Shown: in pieces, positions 37,301 to 50,061 of the stretch
Layout: each line of letters begins with the position of its first letter
Numbering within the stretch: position 1 is the stretch's first letter
Source of the DNA: Nepenthes gracilis
Lineage: Eukaryota > Streptophyta > Magnoliopsida > Caryophyllales > Nepenthaceae
Reading direction: 5' to 3'
DNA: 64,000 nt
NCBI GenBank assembly: GCA_033239525.1
Contig: BSYO01000035.1
Span: 2,948,965-3,012,964 of the forward strand
The notes under the pieces: model-generated
Told to the model about the DNA's origin: nothing
Seen by the model: the letters and a program-made list of their open reading frames with translations, nothing else
Database searches by the model: none
Program-made: the position numbers and the translations under genes

Positions 37301-38837
37301 TACGAGTGCTGTATCAGAGCAGGCTATTTTACCCAAACAACGCACAAGCGTGCTACAATGCATACCTCATGGGTGGATCTTCTGCCAGAAATGCGCATGT
37401 GTTGCACTTGCACCGATTAAGCCTTATTTCTTTTCCTCAAAATTTAAATTTTTTTAAAATTTTTATTATATAATTATTTATCATTTTGACCTAATACACA
37501 ATAATTATGACGCTATAAAAATAAATTAAAAAATTATATATTATAATATATTTTGATATAATGATTAATATTTCTCCCTAAATCATATTGTTCTACTTTG
37601 AAAAAGAAAAGCGTGTAATAGAAATGCTATTGGATTAAATAACAAAGACATTGTTGAGAATAAAATGGTTTTTTATAGATGAAATGAAAATTAGATTCAT
37701 ATAATAGGATAAAGATTTTCTATTCCTTAGCCATAAAGAAAATATAGGTGGCAATGAAAGAAAGATTAAGTGAAATAAAATTGATTGGGTAATAGAGTTG
37801 TGAAAACACTTGTCTTTTTCATATTTCGGATATTAGATCTATGGAACAATATGCTACTCTTGGAATATAGAAGAATTGAAATGTGAAATCAAAGCACTAT
37901 ATATGAACGGTATAAACTATCTAAATAAGAATTATTGAACAACGAACAACCAAATAGTTCTTTTGATATCAATATATATTATCCGATTCAACTGATGCCA
38001 ATATGGTTGCAATTTATTAATACAAATATTCTCATCCGTGCTTGTTTTTCATTTCTATAGTGATTTTGCCTTGTCCCTAACTGATAGTCATTTTAATTTC
38101 AGGTTCCGAGCATAGAGATTGACAAATCTACCCCGAAGTTCTTTTCACATTGGGATCCTGACTCCAAAATGTTCACGGTCTGTCTATACTTGCTTACTCG
38201 TTTCCATTTACTTCTTGAACATGGACCTGACTAAAAAGACGGATAGCCCGTTTCTATAAAACTCTCGCTATACTCAGCGGTCAGAGGGTCAGACCATTTT
38301 TTAGCCTATTATGTGCCGTCTTATCTTGTAATACAAGAGGTTTTTTTCACGACTTAGACCCACGTCTGTGAATCTAACTGCTTGAAGTAAATGCTTGTTC
38401 AGTTGCAGTTATATTTCAAGACCAAGCCACCAGAGGCGAACAAACCACCACCACCGCCGCCACCTCCTGCAGAGAATGGCACTGTAGCCCCTGGAGTCCC
38501 ACCAAGGCCCATGGCACCACCTCCTCATGCTCCTCCACCACTGCCGCCTCCACCACAAGGACTGCCACCTCCGTCCGGAAATCCTCCCAGAGGTCTGCCT
38601 CCTGGGTCAATGCCTCCACCTCCGCCGCCACCTTTGATGGCCAACGGACCTAGGCCAATGCCTCCTGGCAGGGCTCTGCCTGCCCCACCACCTGCACCAA
38701 TTGGTGGCGGTGCCATGTCTAATTTCACACCAGCCAACCAAATGGATCGTCCTCCAATGCCACCGCCGCCTCCCCAAGGATTTCAGGGTCATCAGATGCA
38801 AGGACCACCACCACTCCCTCCCAACATGGGCCAGTAG
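31366..38837 (+). CDS. SF3A2: Splicing factor 3A subunit 2 (SF3A2/SAP62/Prp11)
   Basis: Core U2 snRNP protein that helps the snRNP bind the pre-mRNA branch region during spliceosome assembly, in the nucleus. Exons: 31366-31517, 31647-31813, 34417-34493, 34583-34648, 35292-35366, 38103-38177, 38403-38837. All have GT/AG borders and matching phases, giving 348 aa. The N-terminus MDRDWGSKPGSGGAASAQNE is that of plant SF3A2. A matrin-type zinc finger has C54, C57, H70, H76 (YECKLC...HTQGKRH). The SF3A2 core follows (GRPGYRVTKQ; IEYPEIEDNAKPRHRFMSS; FAAEPYEIIAFK; FFSHWDPDSKMFT, ending at residue 204). Residues 211-348 are proline-rich with glycine and methionine, as in the family. Introns 2 (2603 bp) and 5 (2736 bp) are enlarged by repeats. 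The ATG matches the family start. Confidence 0.95.
32575..33525. repeat. Three tandem copies of an about 310-bp unit in SF3A2 intron 2
   Basis: The landmark 'gcattgcttg' starts at 32601, 32927 and 33234, so periods are 326 and 307 bp. Each copy continues with 'atatttgctttggagtaatatg', 'gaagatgatc', 'gtgaaatcagctgccctttt' and 'gctctaacttggg'. Copies 2 and 3 are more alike than either is to copy 1, which points to a stepwise duplication. The similar - strand frames in the copies are a by-product of the repeat. No TE ends seen. Confidence 0.85.
35480..37600 (-). mobile_element. Possible LTR-derived insert in SF3A2 intron 5
   Basis: A 2-kb AT-rich block makes this intron large. Its right part (37100-37560) includes a pyrimidine-rich segment and then 'tttttattatataattattta', which resembles the corner of the Tekay-like LTR at 22640 in the same direction. 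No paired ends or target duplication could be fixed, so class and boundaries are tentative. Confidence 0.3.
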
Positions 38838-39369
38838 GATCTAGATCATGCCGAACATTATAGAAGGTCGGTCAGACTTACTCTTGACAGAGAGAATTTT
38901 ATACATATTATAATATGTTAGATTCATCTTATAATTGTTTAAGTTATTATGATGATTTGTTTGCCCCTTCAGCGATAATGACTTACTAGTGGTACTTGAT
39001 CTGAAAATTATGGATGTTGTCATAACATTGTCCTACGTTGCTATCTTTTTCTGGTGGTGGCCTGCAGGGATTTTTTCTTTGAAATTTTTTTAGATTTTTT
39101 TTTAATAAAAAAATTATATAATATTTTATTTAGTTCATTTATGTTAATATATTTTTATAAAAATGTCTGAATGGATGAAAGTTAGAATATTTTAGTGGCG
39201 TTCAAAGAGTATCTCTGTTGATCACTAAAGTTGATATATATCATAATACATTTGATTAATTTTTTTATTAAAATATGTCATAATTATATTGTTTTAAAAA
39301 TAAATTGATATTATATAATATACATTTCTCAACGCATTGCGGAAATATCTATATATAAATATTAATTTA
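38838..39369. other. SF3A2 3' flank
   Basis: 3' UTR and AT-rich intergenic sequence up to the solo LTR. No gene recognised. Confidence 0.5.
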
Positions 39370-40482
39370 TGATGCGTATCTAGATCCGATTTCGAACAGA
39401 TTTGGATTCGCCTGGTTGATTTGATCCAACTTCGTTTGCTGAGTCTGAATCCTGCACACCACTACAGAAAACGAGAGGTCAAGTGTCGGTGGGAGGTTGT
39501 CCCACCAAAAACACTCTGACGCTCAAGTCAAGAAAAGCATTCAAATTAAGGAAGGTAAACTAATAAGTAAGAGAGAGGGAATAGATTTGTCGGGAGTGTT
39601 GGCCTGTAGAAGTAGAGATGACCCTGTGGCCCGTTGAGAGTGTGAGTTCCAGCTCATTGTTCGCAGAAAGCGAGTGGAACTTGCGTCCCGAAAGCGTGGA
39701 AGCTTTGGAGGACGGTTCTCCGAGAGCCAGAAGAGACTTCTACAATATGGAGGTTTAGAGTGAGATTGAAAGGTGAACGCTTTTCTGAGAGAGAGTTTTT
39801 TGTTCAAGCACAATAAGTGTTCGTCACTTAGACTATATCAGAAAGTCCCCTCTTTGTCTAAGAAAGCGTGTTCTCTTAAAGTATGTTCTGAAAGCGTCTG
39901 TTGTCTTGGAAGTGAGTTTGAGAGGGTATTGGAGAGCGTGTCCCGTTCAGAGTGGAGAACTCTGAGCTTATATAGATGGTGGGAGAGCCACTTTCCTTGG
40001 TCAGGGTGGCGTGATCTTTGGCCTGGCGATGGCAGCATTCTCTGAGTTTTTGTGCATGACTGGCGTGATTTGATGGATCATTTTCTTTCTGAACAGTGCA
40101 ACAGATATCCAAATTATTTGCTTTCTTTTCATACTCTTGTGACCGTTTAGACTCCATCATTGGCACTGAATCCGTTGCTACCTTTTTGGAAAAGATCAGC
40201 TTTTAGAAAAGCGTATAATCATGAAAAGGATCGTTACTTTTCGTGTACGGGATCATCTGTCAAATTAGGCCTGGCCCATATTAGGTTTACTGTTTTTTAC
40301 AGCTTGCTGCTACAATAGCTCCGGTCAACAGAAGTGTTAACCGGTTTGAAAGAGCGCTATTGACCGTTTGTTGTTCAACGGGCGGTCAACGCTTAACGCG
40401 TTGACCGTCTAACGTGCATTGGACCTTTCTGGATTTTGGACCGCTTTCTTATTGGGCCTGTCAACTATAAGCCTACCCATCA
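39370..40482 (-). mobile_element. Solo LTR of a Tat-lineage gypsy element with target duplication
   Basis: On the - strand it begins TGATGGGTAGGC and ends TACGCATCA. It has a TATA box (ccatctatataagc on the - strand, about 39967-39980) and the shared 'cttgacttgagcgtcaga' block at about 39520. The 5 bases on either side are identical: ATTTA at 39365-39369 and ATTTA at 40483-40487. That is the expected 5-bp duplication, so both ends are certain. It is the product of recombination between two LTRs, with internal DNA lost. Confidence 0.88.
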
Positions 40483-40487
40483 ATTTA

Positions 40488-42739
40488 TAAGACTAATAAC
40501 TAATAAAAAGAATGGAATAAGGCTATAAATCATGTCAATTATAAATTTAAAAAAAAATTAAATATTAATTATATTGCCTGTGTCGATTTTATTATTTTTA
40601 ATGTCTCTATTGTATAATTTTTCAAGGTCTAACACCTCGAGCCTTCCAGAACTTAGAAGATATCAGCATAACAACCAAAGACCTTTTCAAATAAATTAGA
40701 TCAATTCATTCCTGCATTAAATAATTTGTATAAAATAAACAAATAAATATTATATTAATTAAAATTATTTTAAAAATAATTAAAGAGCATTCTTTAAATA
40801 AAAATAGTTTTTTATTAAAAATAATTTCCATGCCGTGATTGATGTTTTCCTACTCTCTTGGTTTTTCTGGTTAATTTTGGCTCTTTAAGTCCCTATAGTC
40901 AGTCTTTATAATACTTTATAGATTATATTATTCTTTAAAAAAAATATTATTTATATACTTATTTATATTAAAAATATTAAATTTTTTTATTATATTTGTG
41001 TATAACTCATTCATAATTCACTCTTATATATAAGACCTTTGAATTGCTTTTATTTCATAAATTCTATTAGGCCCAACATCATATAGAGAAAATAATTATA
41101 GATAAATTATAAATTAATAAGACATCTAATAAAATATATAATTTCCAGAAAATCATCTTACCCATTTGAGTAGAGTTAATACATAAAATAATTTTACAAT
41201 AAATATTTTTTTACAAAATACTACTTTCATGATTTTATTTTTTTTAAACGGAGATGTTACCATTTTAGGTTTAAAAATGGAAAAAAAAAATTAACACAAT
41301 ATATATAGTTAAGTTGATCATAATAGTTAATAAAAACATTTCAAATGAACTAATAAAAAACATAATTTAATTATCATAGTATTTATATTTAATTTCTTCA
41401 TTTATAATATATATATATTTTTTTTCAGTGAGGTTAACCGGTTCCACTAACTCCAAATATAAATATGCCCTGCCAAATGGCCATTGAACTTTACTTTGTC
41501 ATGATACAATAGTCGCATGATTGACATCAAAGTCATAAAATGATTAAAAAAAAAAAACCCCCCCAAAAAGCTTAGCATGATTAGGAATTAATTTATATAG
41601 TTGTTACCACCTACTTAAAGAAAATCAATGCCATTTGATTACTTAGATTCAAACAATTTGGCCATCATCTGTCAATCACTTCCACCATTAGCATAAAAAT
41701 CCCAGAGCTCCTGATAAAATAGTAATTTACTTCTCTTAATCTCAGCCGTCTATTTAAAAATAAGCAACCTTGATGAGAAAATTTAAAAAAAATTAAAATT
41801 TTAATTTAATTTTAGTTATCTGTTTTCAAGTAGATAGATTATATTAGCAATATTAGCCCGATGTTGCTTTTGTGAACTGAAGTCATGAAGAACAGATCAC
41901 ACAGCGATAACTCTACGTGTTATACGAACAAGGTATCAAAGATTGAATTTTTTCTAAGAGACAAAAAGAAAAAAAAAAAAAAAACAAGCCAAGTCAAGCC
42001 AAGCCAGGAAGATCACTGTTGTCGCCAGATGGGGATGGGTATCATAGGTAAGCAATTACAGTTAGCTATTCATCCTTCAAGTTTATTACAATTTATAGAA
42101 AATAATAATAAAACATTTATTATATGGTCACACTCAATAATGGGGGAAAAAACCCACCAACAAGTGTCACATTATTTTATATTATGATCTTGCCACCATC
42201 TTTTATATCTAAAAATTAAAAAAATAAATGATAAAAATTATATCAGCAATTATGAGGACTTGATGCGATCTCTACTCTCCTTGGTGTACAAAGGAGCCTG
42301 ATTGGAAGGCCATAACACCTCTCTATAGTAGGAGCAGTATATAGGGAAACATTTAGGAAAAAACATTTCATGACGTGATATTCATATGTCTATTTATTTT
42401 GATATAAGTCTATTAATATAGATAGATGAGATATCACGTCATTTAAAATGTCCAATAAAAAAACACAGAAAAAATCACTCAATAAGTGATACATTATATT
42501 TTTCTAGAATTGCAGTATATTTGCAAGGAGAGAAGTATTTTTCTATATTTAGTGGGGGGAGATAAATAATTGGTGGTCTCCTTGGGATGAAGCATTGGTC
42601 ATGCAATAATCCAATGATATCTAAAGGGTGCGACTTTGATACCGAGGGCTGTTATTGGTCATTTTAGCAAGAAAACTCTCATATCCATTCAACAATTCGG
42701 ATTATCATTTATTCACCAAACTTTTAATTACTAAGTGGG
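40488..42739. other. MYB upstream intergenic region
   Basis: AT-rich, with poly-A/poly-C tracts near 41550. No coding or LTR ends recognised. A hairpin-forming inverted repeat lies at 42361-42452 (listed separately). Confidence 0.5.
42361..42452. repeat. Imperfect inverted repeat upstream of MYB
   Basis: Arms of about 32 bp: TGACGTGATAT at 42371-42381 is mirrored by ATATCACGTCA at 42431-42441, with flanking bases also largely complementary (catttca / ttaaaatg; tctat / atagat). It could form a stem-loop or be a short MITE. It also places two TGACG-type (bZIP) cores about 60 bp apart. Confidence 0.6.
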
Positions 42740-42746
42740 TATAAAA
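42740..42746 (+). promoter_or_regulatory. TATA box of the MYB gene
   Basis: TATAAAA lies 210 bp upstream of the MYB ATG and would give a 5' UTR of about 175-180 nt. Best candidate in the region. Confidence 0.55.
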
Positions 42747-42949
42747 GCCTCTCCGCTGAAAGGATCGTAACAAGACTAGTTAATGCCGCCCCATGTGAAA
42801 TTAACTGATGATTGAAATTTGGGGAACCCTGTCTTTTTGACTTCTTATCTGTCTCTTTTCATGTATATTAAATGAATCCCCTCGTCTAGAAGCCCTTGTA
42901 TTCTAAGGCTTGTCTCACGAAGGGCAGAGAAAATAACAGAGAGAGAGAG

Positions 42950-44988
42950 ATGGGAAGAGCTCCATGCTGTGACAAGGCAAATGTGAAGAAAGGGCCATGG
43001 TCACATGAAGAAGATGAAAAGCTGAAGGATTACATAGCAAAATTTGGGACCGGAGGCAATTGGATTGCTCTCCCAGAGAAAGCCGGTAATAAATTTAAGA
43101 CTTATGATAGCCTTTTTATCATATTTATCCAATAGTTAAAATCAAAAATTTAGTAAATTAATAATACAGATTAAATATCCATTTAAATTACTTGATATAA
43201 TCTCCACCATCTGTCTCTATATTGTATTTGTGTGTGTGCTATCATGATTTCATCTGTTCAGGTCTTAAGAGATGTGGGAAAAGCTGCAGATTCAGATGGC
43301 TAAACTATCTAAGACCCAACATCAAGCATGGAGACTTCTCTTATGATGAAGATCAAATTATCTGCCAACTCTTTGCCACTATTGGAAGCAGGTATTCCAT
43401 TCTCTTCTTCCTCCTTTATTTGGATCTTCATCTTTCACTTCTTTTCACAATGGTTTTACTTTTTCTTTGAAACTCAGTTCCTTTTTTGGAACTCCTCATC
43501 ACCAAAATATAAAAGTACATTGCCATAGTCCTCTCGTACTCTTATCAGTGAAATTTCACTCTGACAGCATAAACACCAAAATGAAGCAGAAGCTTTGTGC
43601 TTCAAATTGTCTTTTTATTTTTTATTTTTTCATGGGATGCATGCATGCCAAAAGTGCAGATCTTCTTAAAACATAATTTTTTTCAGTTTAGAAAAGGTTA
43701 GTCACTTTTGATCTTATGGACTTGATTAATCATGCCCACCAATAAATGAATATGCAGGTGGTCAATAATAGCAGCTCAGTTGCCGGGAAGAACAGACAAT
43801 GATATCAAGAACTATTGGAACACCAAACTCAAGAAAAAGTTCATGGGCACAGCTAATCAACATCACAAAGGAACCTGTCAATCTTCTACAGCCAACCAGC
43901 CTATTCTTCAGACCTCATTATCACCATCAATATTCTCAGTTCTCTCATCATCATGTAAGAATTATCCCACAATACGTGACAAAATTTAGTAATTTATTAA
44001 AATAATTAATGATTAAAATCTCATACAGTTTTATAATATTTTATTAAAGAAGCTATTTCCTATAATAGGCCAACCCTTAATTGAAAGAATGGCATTTATA
44101 TAATTAAGGAACTAATCCTCTTCCTATTTATAAATGATAGAAGTACTTGTTATTTGTTAATAATTATCGGTGACAGTGATTCGGGATTATGAGGAGCCAT
44201 TTTTAAATCTCAATTGAATGAAATTTTGTTAAATTTTATTGACTCTGAATTTAAGAAGTCTTCTAGAAAAATTGTGCACTAACTCTCCACACTAAGAATT
44301 ACGTGATTCTTATAAAAGAAGGGAGATACAGGTGAAGGGGGAGAAATTGATTCTAAATTCTTCAAGATAATAACATTAATCATAGATTTAGGTATATTAT
44401 AAATGTTTAATCCCACCTTATTAGATATAAAATAATATAATAATAATTCTGATGATTTGTTAATGGTTACAATCTCATCATCTCTTATATATCCTCCCTA
44501 CACGAGTATAGTTCCACTCCCAATACATTGTGATTCCCCATCAACTCATGTCTTTCACAGGTTTGGATGATCAAATCATCACTAGCCCATCAACTCTCTT
44601 AGGCATTTCATCAAATACCTTGACTTCATCCTCATCAATTCTCCAAAGATCACAAGATGGGCATCTGAACCCCATGCAGAATTATCTCATGTTTGGAGGT
44701 TCAGAGGCAAGCTGCAGTTCATCTGATGGGAGTTGCAGCAATCAGATCAGCCATGGTGAAAAACAGGGAATTATGGATAAATATTGCTATTTTTATAATG
44801 GAATTGAAGAACATCAAAAGATTATGATTTCTAATAGTGGAGGAGATGAGTTGATAGAAAAGCCCGATATTAATAATGGGTTTGGGGGGGCTTCTGGATT
44901 GGAGTATGAATTAGAGGAAATTGAGAAGCTGATTAGCAGCAATAACATCGTATATAACAACTTTTTCTTGGATGAAAACAATATTTGA
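42950..44988 (+). CDS. R2R3-MYB transcription factor, RAX/subgroup-14-like
   Basis: Nuclear DNA-binding regulator. Exons: 42950-43085, 43262-43391, 43758-43954, 44561-44988; all phases match, giving 296 aa. The N-terminus [17 protein letters not shown] is typical. R2 has W17, W38, W58; R3 has F71, W90, W109, the normal plant pattern. The second exon is 130 nt, as in most R2R3-MYBs. R3 lacks the bHLH-interaction motif. The C-terminal motif [19 protein letters not shown] followed by an acidic end resembles RAX (MYB37/38/84) proteins, which control axillary meristem formation, rather than MYB36. Subgroup assignment is from memory. Phe56 replaces the usual Leu in CR(L)RW. The start at 42950 was chosen over an in-frame ATG at 42896 because the family begins MGR. 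A third intron in the C-terminal part is unusual; unspliced, translation would stop at 43989. Confidence 0.9.
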
Positions 44989-46420
44989 AAAGCTAAGTTT
45001 CAGTTGAAATTTTCAATCTATAAGGTCATGTTTGGCTGAAGAAAAAACAGGTTGGGTGGTTTCACTGAAAAATTGATGATGGGACATAATGCATATATTT
45101 TTTGACAATACTTTGTAAAATTTCCTTTAATGCATTGCTTTTTTGAAAATGTGTGTTTTAGCACAAAAATAAATTAGTAATTGTCATATGGAAACTAGAG
45201 AAGCCATCATCTTCTTAGTTTTCTTCAACAAGGAGACTAAAAAACATCTTCACATTAATTTGCCTAACGATAACAACAACAAGAAGATTTTAAATTTTAC
45301 TAAATAGGATTGACTACATGAATTCACTTTCATCATACAGCTTGAATTAGCATAATTTTTCTATAAAATAAACATTTATAAATTATTTTTATCACCTCAT
45401 ATCAAGTTCTAGGTCTACGTTCGTTTCTTTCCCCTAACCACAAGTAATTCACATCTCCTCACATTTGCTCGATGAGGTCTAATTTTAAGTGTCTAAATCA
45501 CTTTAAGTTACCTCTTCTCTTTAATTTTTAATTAATCTTATTGTCATATTATGGTTGATTCTAGATGTTGCATACTTAAATTCAATCGTGTCAAGCATGT
45601 GGTGGTGAAACCTTAAATTATTATGGCACGAATTTAAAAACAAACTTAATCCTTATCCAAGCCTTCTCAAACAAAACCCCTACTAATAATAATCAAGATA
45701 AAATAAGTCAAACCTTGAATAATCATATTCAACAATGGATAAAGATGTATCATTACCAATAATGCATGTATAAATTAAAGCAAAATTGTAAACTCTAATC
45801 CCCAGACAAGCCAAGGAAGATGATGTGGGCATCTCAAATATATTAGAGAGATTTGATTTGATTTTGATTTGTTTCTGTGTTTGTATAATTTTAGTAACCT
45901 TAAGATACTTTAAGAATATTATTTTATATTTTTAATATTTTCTTTTTTTAATCGCCGTTAATTAAGAAATTATATTTATTTCCTAATTAACTTAAAAGTA
46001 TGATACCTCTATTTAAAGATGCTAATTTTATTATTTGAGTAATCATTAATGAATTCAATTAATATTGAAAAATTATGATTTCACTTTTCTTTATTTTCTT
46101 TTCTGTTTCTTTCCTTTTACTTTCTCTTCTTCTTCTTCCCTTCCATGTACTTCAGAAAACGAACATAATCATGAAAAATTAATATAAAATAACTGACTTG
46201 CCGATTAGATATACATTTATATATAGATATAAGATTCCAGATCTAATTTTATTTAATCAATTGCAATAGAACATGCAATAATGAATGAGCCACTATTATG
46301 AAAATCGAAGAGGTAAAAATGTGGTGAATTACATTTAGATACAGTTATGTACAGATTGCAGAATAGAAAATCAGAAGTCTAAGATCAAATAAAAATGATC
46401 ATCAGCTTTTAGAAGAATAC
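44989..46420. other. Convergent intergenic region between MYB and the plastid-protein gene
   Basis: Holds the 3' UTRs of both genes. A C/T-rich stretch (cttttctttattttctttt to cttccc) occurs at about 46085-46142. No gene or transposon recognised. Confidence 0.5.
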
Positions 46421-49400
46421 TTACAGAAAATGCCACTGCCAATAGACCTTCTCCACGATCCCACCACCTGTCCGAACAGCGAGATGTAATGTTTCAGAAG
46501 CAGGTGGGACACCCCAAAGTAGCGGCACTGCGACTTTCATGGTTAGCTTCTCGTGTAGCCCACCATCAGTAGCCTTTGCTGCTGCAACAACCTAGACATG
46601 GAGTTTACATTGCAGTGAGCCATAACATGAAAGTTTATCTATTATGTATGTATGTAACAAGGGCAACCCAACGGGTAAGATTCCAAGATGGTGAGGATGG
46701 GAGAAAATCAAATATATGCAATCTTACAACTCTATTACAAGAAGGCTATATCTACGTGTTGAATCTATGACGTCAAGATCCTGATGGGAGAGCCTTCCCT
46801 CTCACCAAGGCACCGCCCCTTCTCCCACTATCTATATAGCGGCAAATCAATGATGTTTGATAGCCAATTTCCTCTTAACATTAATTTCACCACTAAACCA
46901 ACTATATCATATATCTTTTGGTGTTAGGCAAACAATTAGTCTATGGGAACCATGGATGAAAGTATTTGTATTAGTCATAGTCATATCGATATCAGACAAT
47001 ATGTATTATTATCGCACATTGGATGTAAAAAAATATTTGCAAGTCAAAATCTAACAGGACATATAGACCAATATCGAAATACATCAGATATGTTAGTAGA
47101 TATTCTAAATATCAACAGATATATCTTGATGTATTGTTTATAGGTACCATATTACAATTCTATTGCAATATCGAGAAATACTGATATTGGAGACCTAATA
47201 CCGACGTTCATTCCATGGGATAGGACCACTACTAACCCCTAAGTTCTAAAATGTTATTTCATAGATATCCAGAAATAACTTTCGTATTCGTTTTTTAGAG
47301 CTAATTAGCATCAAGATTCTAGCATTTTTGAATCCTTTCATCTAGAACACAAAATATCTAATTCTTCAAAAGCATTTATCCTGCATCAAAGTAACAAAGG
47401 AGCAAATCAAGGAAGGAAAAACTAAATATAAACCAAAATCAACTTTGGAATAATATTCTACATCTTCTGAAAAAATTCATTGTAATGTTTTTGTAATAAA
47501 GACATTATCACATGCTACATTATAAGAGAAAATTTACAGATCAAAATGACATAATAAGATTCACGTACACTTTAGACTGACAAGAAGACTGTAAATATTA
47601 GCAGATGTATCTTGATGTTTCATTGATAGGCACCATATTACAATTCTATTGCAATATCAAGAAATACCGATATTGGAGACCTAATACCGACATTCATTCC
47701 ATGGGATAGGACCACTACTAACCCCTAAGTTCTAAAATGTTATTTCATAGATATCCAGAAATAACTTTTGTATTCATTTTTTAGAGCTAATTAGCATCAA
47801 GATTCTAGCATTTTTGAACCCTTTCATCTAAAACACAATATCTAATTCTTCAAAAGCATTTATCCTGCATCAAAGTAACAAAGGAGCAAATCATGGAAGG
47901 AAAAACTAAATATAAACCAAAACAACTTTGGAATGATATTCTACATCTTCTGTAAAAATTCATTGTGATGTTTTTGCAATATAGACATTATCACATGCTA
48001 CATTATAAGAGAGAATTTATAGATCAAAATGACAAAATAAGATTCGCATACACTTTAGACTAACCAGAAGATTGTGAAGTATCTCTAAATTCTGCTTTGT
48101 TCTTCAAACATAAATGGGCATGGGACATAGAAGCTAATGGACATAGGCACAAGACATGAACACGATTCCGATACACTGATATATTATTTTTTTTAAGAAA
48201 CAAGAACATGACATGCTGGGAAATGTTAGATAAAATCATAATTTATTATTTTTTTTTAATTGATGAAGAACACTATTTTATACTAAAATAATAATAAGCA
48301 CATATATTTCTTATTTCTTTACCTAAAAAATTGCATAGGAAAGTATGCAACTATATCAACATAAATAAGTTATACTATAACATCATAATAATGATATAAA
48401 TTATCTTATTGAGGCACAACTTAGTATAGTAAAATTTTAATAAATCAATCAACATTTATATTTTAACTTTACCGTTTTATAATTTGTATTCCTAAAAGAT
48501 ACAAAATACAAGTAAAGATTCCAAACCAAAATGTGTTCCAAGTATGTCTGAATGTGTCGGAATTTTAAAAAAAGTTGGACACATGGTGGGAGATTTTCGA
48601 TGTCTAATACGTGTTGGATATTAACATTTTATCTCTAGAAGAGTTGTCCACTTCTTTGCATAGAAATATCGATCAAAAAAAAATAATACATCACAGACCT
48701 CACCACCATGCTCAAGGACAGTGTCTTCTACAACATCACTGAGCATCTCAATTGAACGACAAAACCCAATAATGCAAAGCCTTCTGCCCATATCTTGCCC
48801 CTGAGATAACCATTTCCATAGATAAAGTCAACCATTAGAGAGATACTAATCTTAACGATGACTCTGACAATCTCTTAGGGATTATTTGGATTTATGAAAG
48901 TTTGAAGGAAAGAAAATTAATGAAAAAAAAAAATTAAATTACTTTAATCAAATATGAATATTTTAATATATATTTTCCATCAAAATTTTATCCTTGTGAT
49001 CTCCCATACAATCCAAATATGACAAAGTCATTCTTTTATTTTTTTTTTTCCTTAAAATTTTTTTAGATCCAAACAAGCTCTTAATAATAGCTCACATTTG
49101 TCGCTGCGATATCAAAGAGTGCGCCAATACACAAGCTCTGACTTGGATCCATGTAATCCTTTTCCTGAAAGCGCTGATACCTTTGAGAAGTTTTTGACTT
49201 TTCTTGCCTCTTCTGCATGTTAAAGCATTAAACTTGTTTCAGTATCATTAATGTAAATATTGGCCTATATATATCAGTGTAAGCCTCCCAATACTAATAT
49301 TTTCCAATATCAAGAAAATATAACAATACATTGTCGTATCATCTGATACGCTTGATATTTGGTTAATATATTGGTCGGTGCAGCCCTATCGGCTTATGTT

Positions 49401-50010
49401 TTTTAAAATATTTTCTTCTGATATATCCAAAATTAATATACATTTTTCGATATCTCTGATACCAATATAACAATAACTGATATCAATACTAAATTAATGT
49501 TATTTTCATCCATATTCAGTATATAATCCAATTCATTTGTTAGGGAGATGAAGAGGGAAGAAACAAGCTACTGAAAAGATGTATTTAGTAAAGAACCTGA
49601 AATTCAAATACCTATTCTTGTCACTAGGTAGAACAGTGCCACTAATTCATACTATAATAGAATCCTTAAACTTTAAAACTATTTTGACTTGTAAAAAGGT
49701 TAAGTTTGTGATTGGTCTAGCACATATAGCCGCAACCCACTTAACTTAAAATGAGGACTTCTATGAGGAGACAAATAGCATAACAGATGAAGAAAGGCGT
49801 TCCAAGGATAGTAAATGCATCAAGATATGGGGTGCCAAATAAAATGGTCAGCCGGATAAATCCAATGGAAACCAATGAAACTGAACCTAGAAATAGAGTA
49901 ACCGAACCCCTCGGTTTAATTTCGGATCAATATATTAAAATTTTATTGGATTTTGGTTTGGTTTTGGGTTACTAATTTTTTAACTACCTGGTAGTCAAAC
50001 TGGCAATATA

Positions 50011-50061
<51 letters not shown>

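Noticed and set aside
38416..38801. Gly- and Val/Ala-rich - strand frames
   Set aside because: They are antisense shadows of the proline-rich end of SF3A2.
42896..42949. In-frame ATG 18 codons upstream of the MYB start
   Set aside because: The R2R3-MYB family begins MGRAPCC at 42950, and the extension has no family similarity.
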